DNA of 14,070 bases from the NCBI GenBank assembly GCA_045612105.1, contig JAZKYL010000028.1, forward strand, positions 1 through 14,070, written 5' to 3'. A program made the translations under genes and the position numbers. Below the pieces are notes generated by a model. That model had not been told where the DNA came from. It saw nothing but the letters and a program-made list of their open reading frames with translations, and searched no databases. The stretch comes from SVTX01 sp045612105. Its GTDB lineage: Bacteria > Bacillota > Clostridia > Oscillospirales > CAG-272. Positions 12,906 through 14,070 of this stretch are shown here, one piece after another (positions within the stretch are counted from its first letter, which is position 1; each line of letters opens with the position of its first letter).

Positions 12906-13887
12906 AAAGCTCACCCACACAAGCGAAATACGCGTCAAGATTTTCCCACTTTGCGTCAGCGGGAATGTCACAGCCCGACGATATCATAAAATTCTCATAC
13001 CCCGAGCATTCGGCAAAGACTTTGTCAACCGCCGCGCGGACGTCCTCGGGTGCGCCGTCGCGGAATATAAGCGGATCAATATTGCCCATAACAACACTGT
13101 CGGAAGGCATTTTGCCCACAACCTCCGAAAGCTTCACCGCATTACCGAAATGATAAATATCCGCGCCGATCAAAGCTATTGACTCGGCACAAGCCGACAC
13201 AGAGCCGCCGCAGTTGTGGTAGCAAAATACAAAATCCTCGTCGGCAACCTCGTCAACGATCCTCTTCACGAACTCGCTTGAAAATTCCTCGCAAAGAGAG
13301 GGCGACAAAAGCCCCGCCGCAGGCTCGGCAAGTATTACACCGTCAGCCCCTGCCGCTTTGTGCGCCTTAATGTATTCGATTATAAAATCCGTCGCCTTAT
13401 TAAGCAGGATCTTGACCTCATCGGGGTCGTCGTAGCACTCCATCATAAGCTCGGTCATATCAAAGAGTCTTCCCGCCAGCGAATAAGGGCCTATGGCACC
13501 GCAAAAGATCGGCACATTCGGAAGCATTGCCCTCGCCCGTCTTGTTCCCTCAACGTAAATACCGCTTCTGCCCGCCCCCACCGAGGGTACAGTCAGCTTT
13601 TCGGCATCCATTATATCGTCAAGTATAGGGTATTCAACCGTCGGCACCTCGTCTCCCGTCATCCTGACAGGCGCGCCGAAGCACTCGGCTTCAACAGACA
13701 GATCCATAGGAGTGACAAGCGCGCCCATAGGACAGCGACCGTATACCGCCGCCATTCCCTCCGCCTGGAGAGCCGACGAGGTCACGAGGTCACCTACGCT
13801 GACACCCAAAAGACTCGCCGCAGGAAAAGATAGGATCGGAATAGTTTTGTTTTTGTTTGAAAGTAAATTATTTACTGTTTTTTTCAT
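12898..13887 (-). CDS. MtaA/CmuA-like URO-D superfamily methyltransferase
   Basis: This 329-aa protein has the URO-D fold with the zinc site of cobamide-dependent methyltransferases: H224 and C226 in YHNCGGS, and C306 in ISSGCDIP. Other family stretches are GPYSLAGRLFDM (133-144), ADGVILAEPAAGLLSP and MGNIDPL. It most resembles MtaA/MtbA-type proteins, which move methyl groups between a corrinoid and a thiol, more than true haem-pathway decarboxylases. The ATG at 13887 is preferred; an in-frame TTG at 13911 would start inside the repeat, and neither has a good ribosome site. It is the first gene of the operon seen here and overlaps the activator gene by 8 bp. No promoter is visible between it and repeat copy D. 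Confidence 0.87.
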   Translation of the reverse strand: MKKTVNNLLSNKNKTIPILSFPAASLLGVSVGDLVTSSALQAEGMAAVYGRCPMGALVTPMDLSVEAECFGAPVRMTGDEVPTVEYPILDDIMDAEKLTVPSVGAGRSGIYVEGTRRARAMLPNVPIFCGAIGPYSLAGRLFDMTELMMECYDDPDEVKILLNKATDFIIEYIKAHKAAGADGVILAEPAAGLLSPSLCEEFSSEFVKRIVDEVADEDFVFCYHNCGGSVSACAESIALIGADIYHFGNAVKLSEVVGKMPSDSVVMGNIDPLIFRDGAPEDVRAAVDKVFAECSGYENFMISSGCDIPADAKWENLDAYFACVGELYD

Positions 13888-13906
13888 AATTTCATTAATT
13901 TTTGTT

Positions 13907-14070
13907 TTCAAATTTTGATTTGTCGGGGAGGACGCGTGCCTCCGGCGGCGAGCTTTTTAGGCAAAAAGCTCGGCAAAAACCTTCCTCGCAAAAAAGATGA
14001 AAATGTAGCCATTTCATCTTGTGAAACCGTGAGGATTTTGGACAAAGCCTCACTGCTATCGTGTTTCGAG
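13907..14070 (+). repeat. Palindromic intergenic repeat, copy D (left half)
   Basis: The left tip is identical to copy C (TTCAAATTTTGATTTG and on to CGGGGA), and the inner part (GTAGCCATTTCATCTTGTG to CTATCGTGTTTCGAG) is almost the same. Between them lies a different module. The GC-rich arm reads GACGCGTGCCTCCGGCGGC (13931-13949), the exact reverse complement of the right arm of copy B. The hairpin is a shorter 10-bp stem (13949-13958 with 13963-13972). The copy runs out of the window at its central stem and lies 20 bp from the start codon of the adjoining methyltransferase gene. Confidence 0.9.

Noticed and set aside
13888..13911. TTG start adding 8 residues to the MtaA-like protein
   Set aside because: It would begin inside repeat D with no ribosome site; the ATG at 13887 is simpler, though its own ribosome site is also weak.
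1..14070. CRISPR array or defence island
   Set aside because: Repeats are about 370 bp, palindromic and kilobases apart with genes between; no regular short repeats with spacers and no cas-like or restriction genes.

Overview
The window looks like chromosome from an anaerobic low-to-mid GC Firmicute, most likely a gut Clostridia (Oscillospirales or Christensenellales-like). The reasons are consensus sigma-A promoters with 17-bp spacers, strong Shine-Dalgarno sites, GH20C-type hexosaminidases, an MtaA/UroD-type methyltransferase operon with a corrinoid-protein activator, and a stand-alone XRE/S24 repressor. Genus-level placement is not possible from the sequence alone. There are twelve credible protein genes, no tRNA, rRNA or CRISPR array, and no transposase or phage gene.

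Layout. 1-213: right half of a repeat element (copy A). 253-2206 (-): two-gene operon of a PHP-domain phosphoesterase and a DHH protein of family II pyrophosphatase type, with its promoter at 2233-2261. 2359-2805 (+): GNAT acetyltransferase. 2852-3655 (-): XRE/S24 repressor, divergent from a 102-aa membrane protein at 3953-4261 (+), with two consensus promoters facing away from each other across an AT-rich operator-like spacer. 4366-4738: repeat copy B. 4769-5674 (+): rsmI. 5778-8108 (-): operon of an endonuclease/exonuclease/phosphatase-family protein and a GH20 hexosaminidase. 8311-9930 (-): a second GH20 paralogue. 10027-10397: repeat copy C. 10436-13887 (-): tightly coupled operon of UroD-like methyltransferase, [2Fe-2S]/ASKHA corrinoid activator and UroD-like methyltransferase. 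13907-14070: left half of repeat copy D.

The most unusual content is the repeat. It is an element of about 371 bp present four times in 14 kb, always intergenic and in one orientation. Its two halves are imperfect reverse complements of each other along their whole length, so the unit is a giant palindrome built of nested hairpins. Between copies some hairpin stems differ by paired, compensating changes. A GC-rich arm tip found on the right side of copy B appears reverse-complemented on the left side of copy D. The central loop is replaced in copy B while its closing stem is kept. It has no coding capacity and looks like a MITE-like or structured nucleic-acid element.

Functional themes are host or dietary glycan trimming (two exo-hexosaminidases lacking signal peptides, so probably intracellular), corrinoid-dependent methyl transfer of unknown substrate (no corrinoid protein in view), and housekeeping (rsmI). 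The second point of interest is the control region 8161-8309. It carries two minus-strand promoter-like sequences, a 14-bp dyad covering the distal one, and two identical 14-bp direct repeats placed just upstream of its -35.
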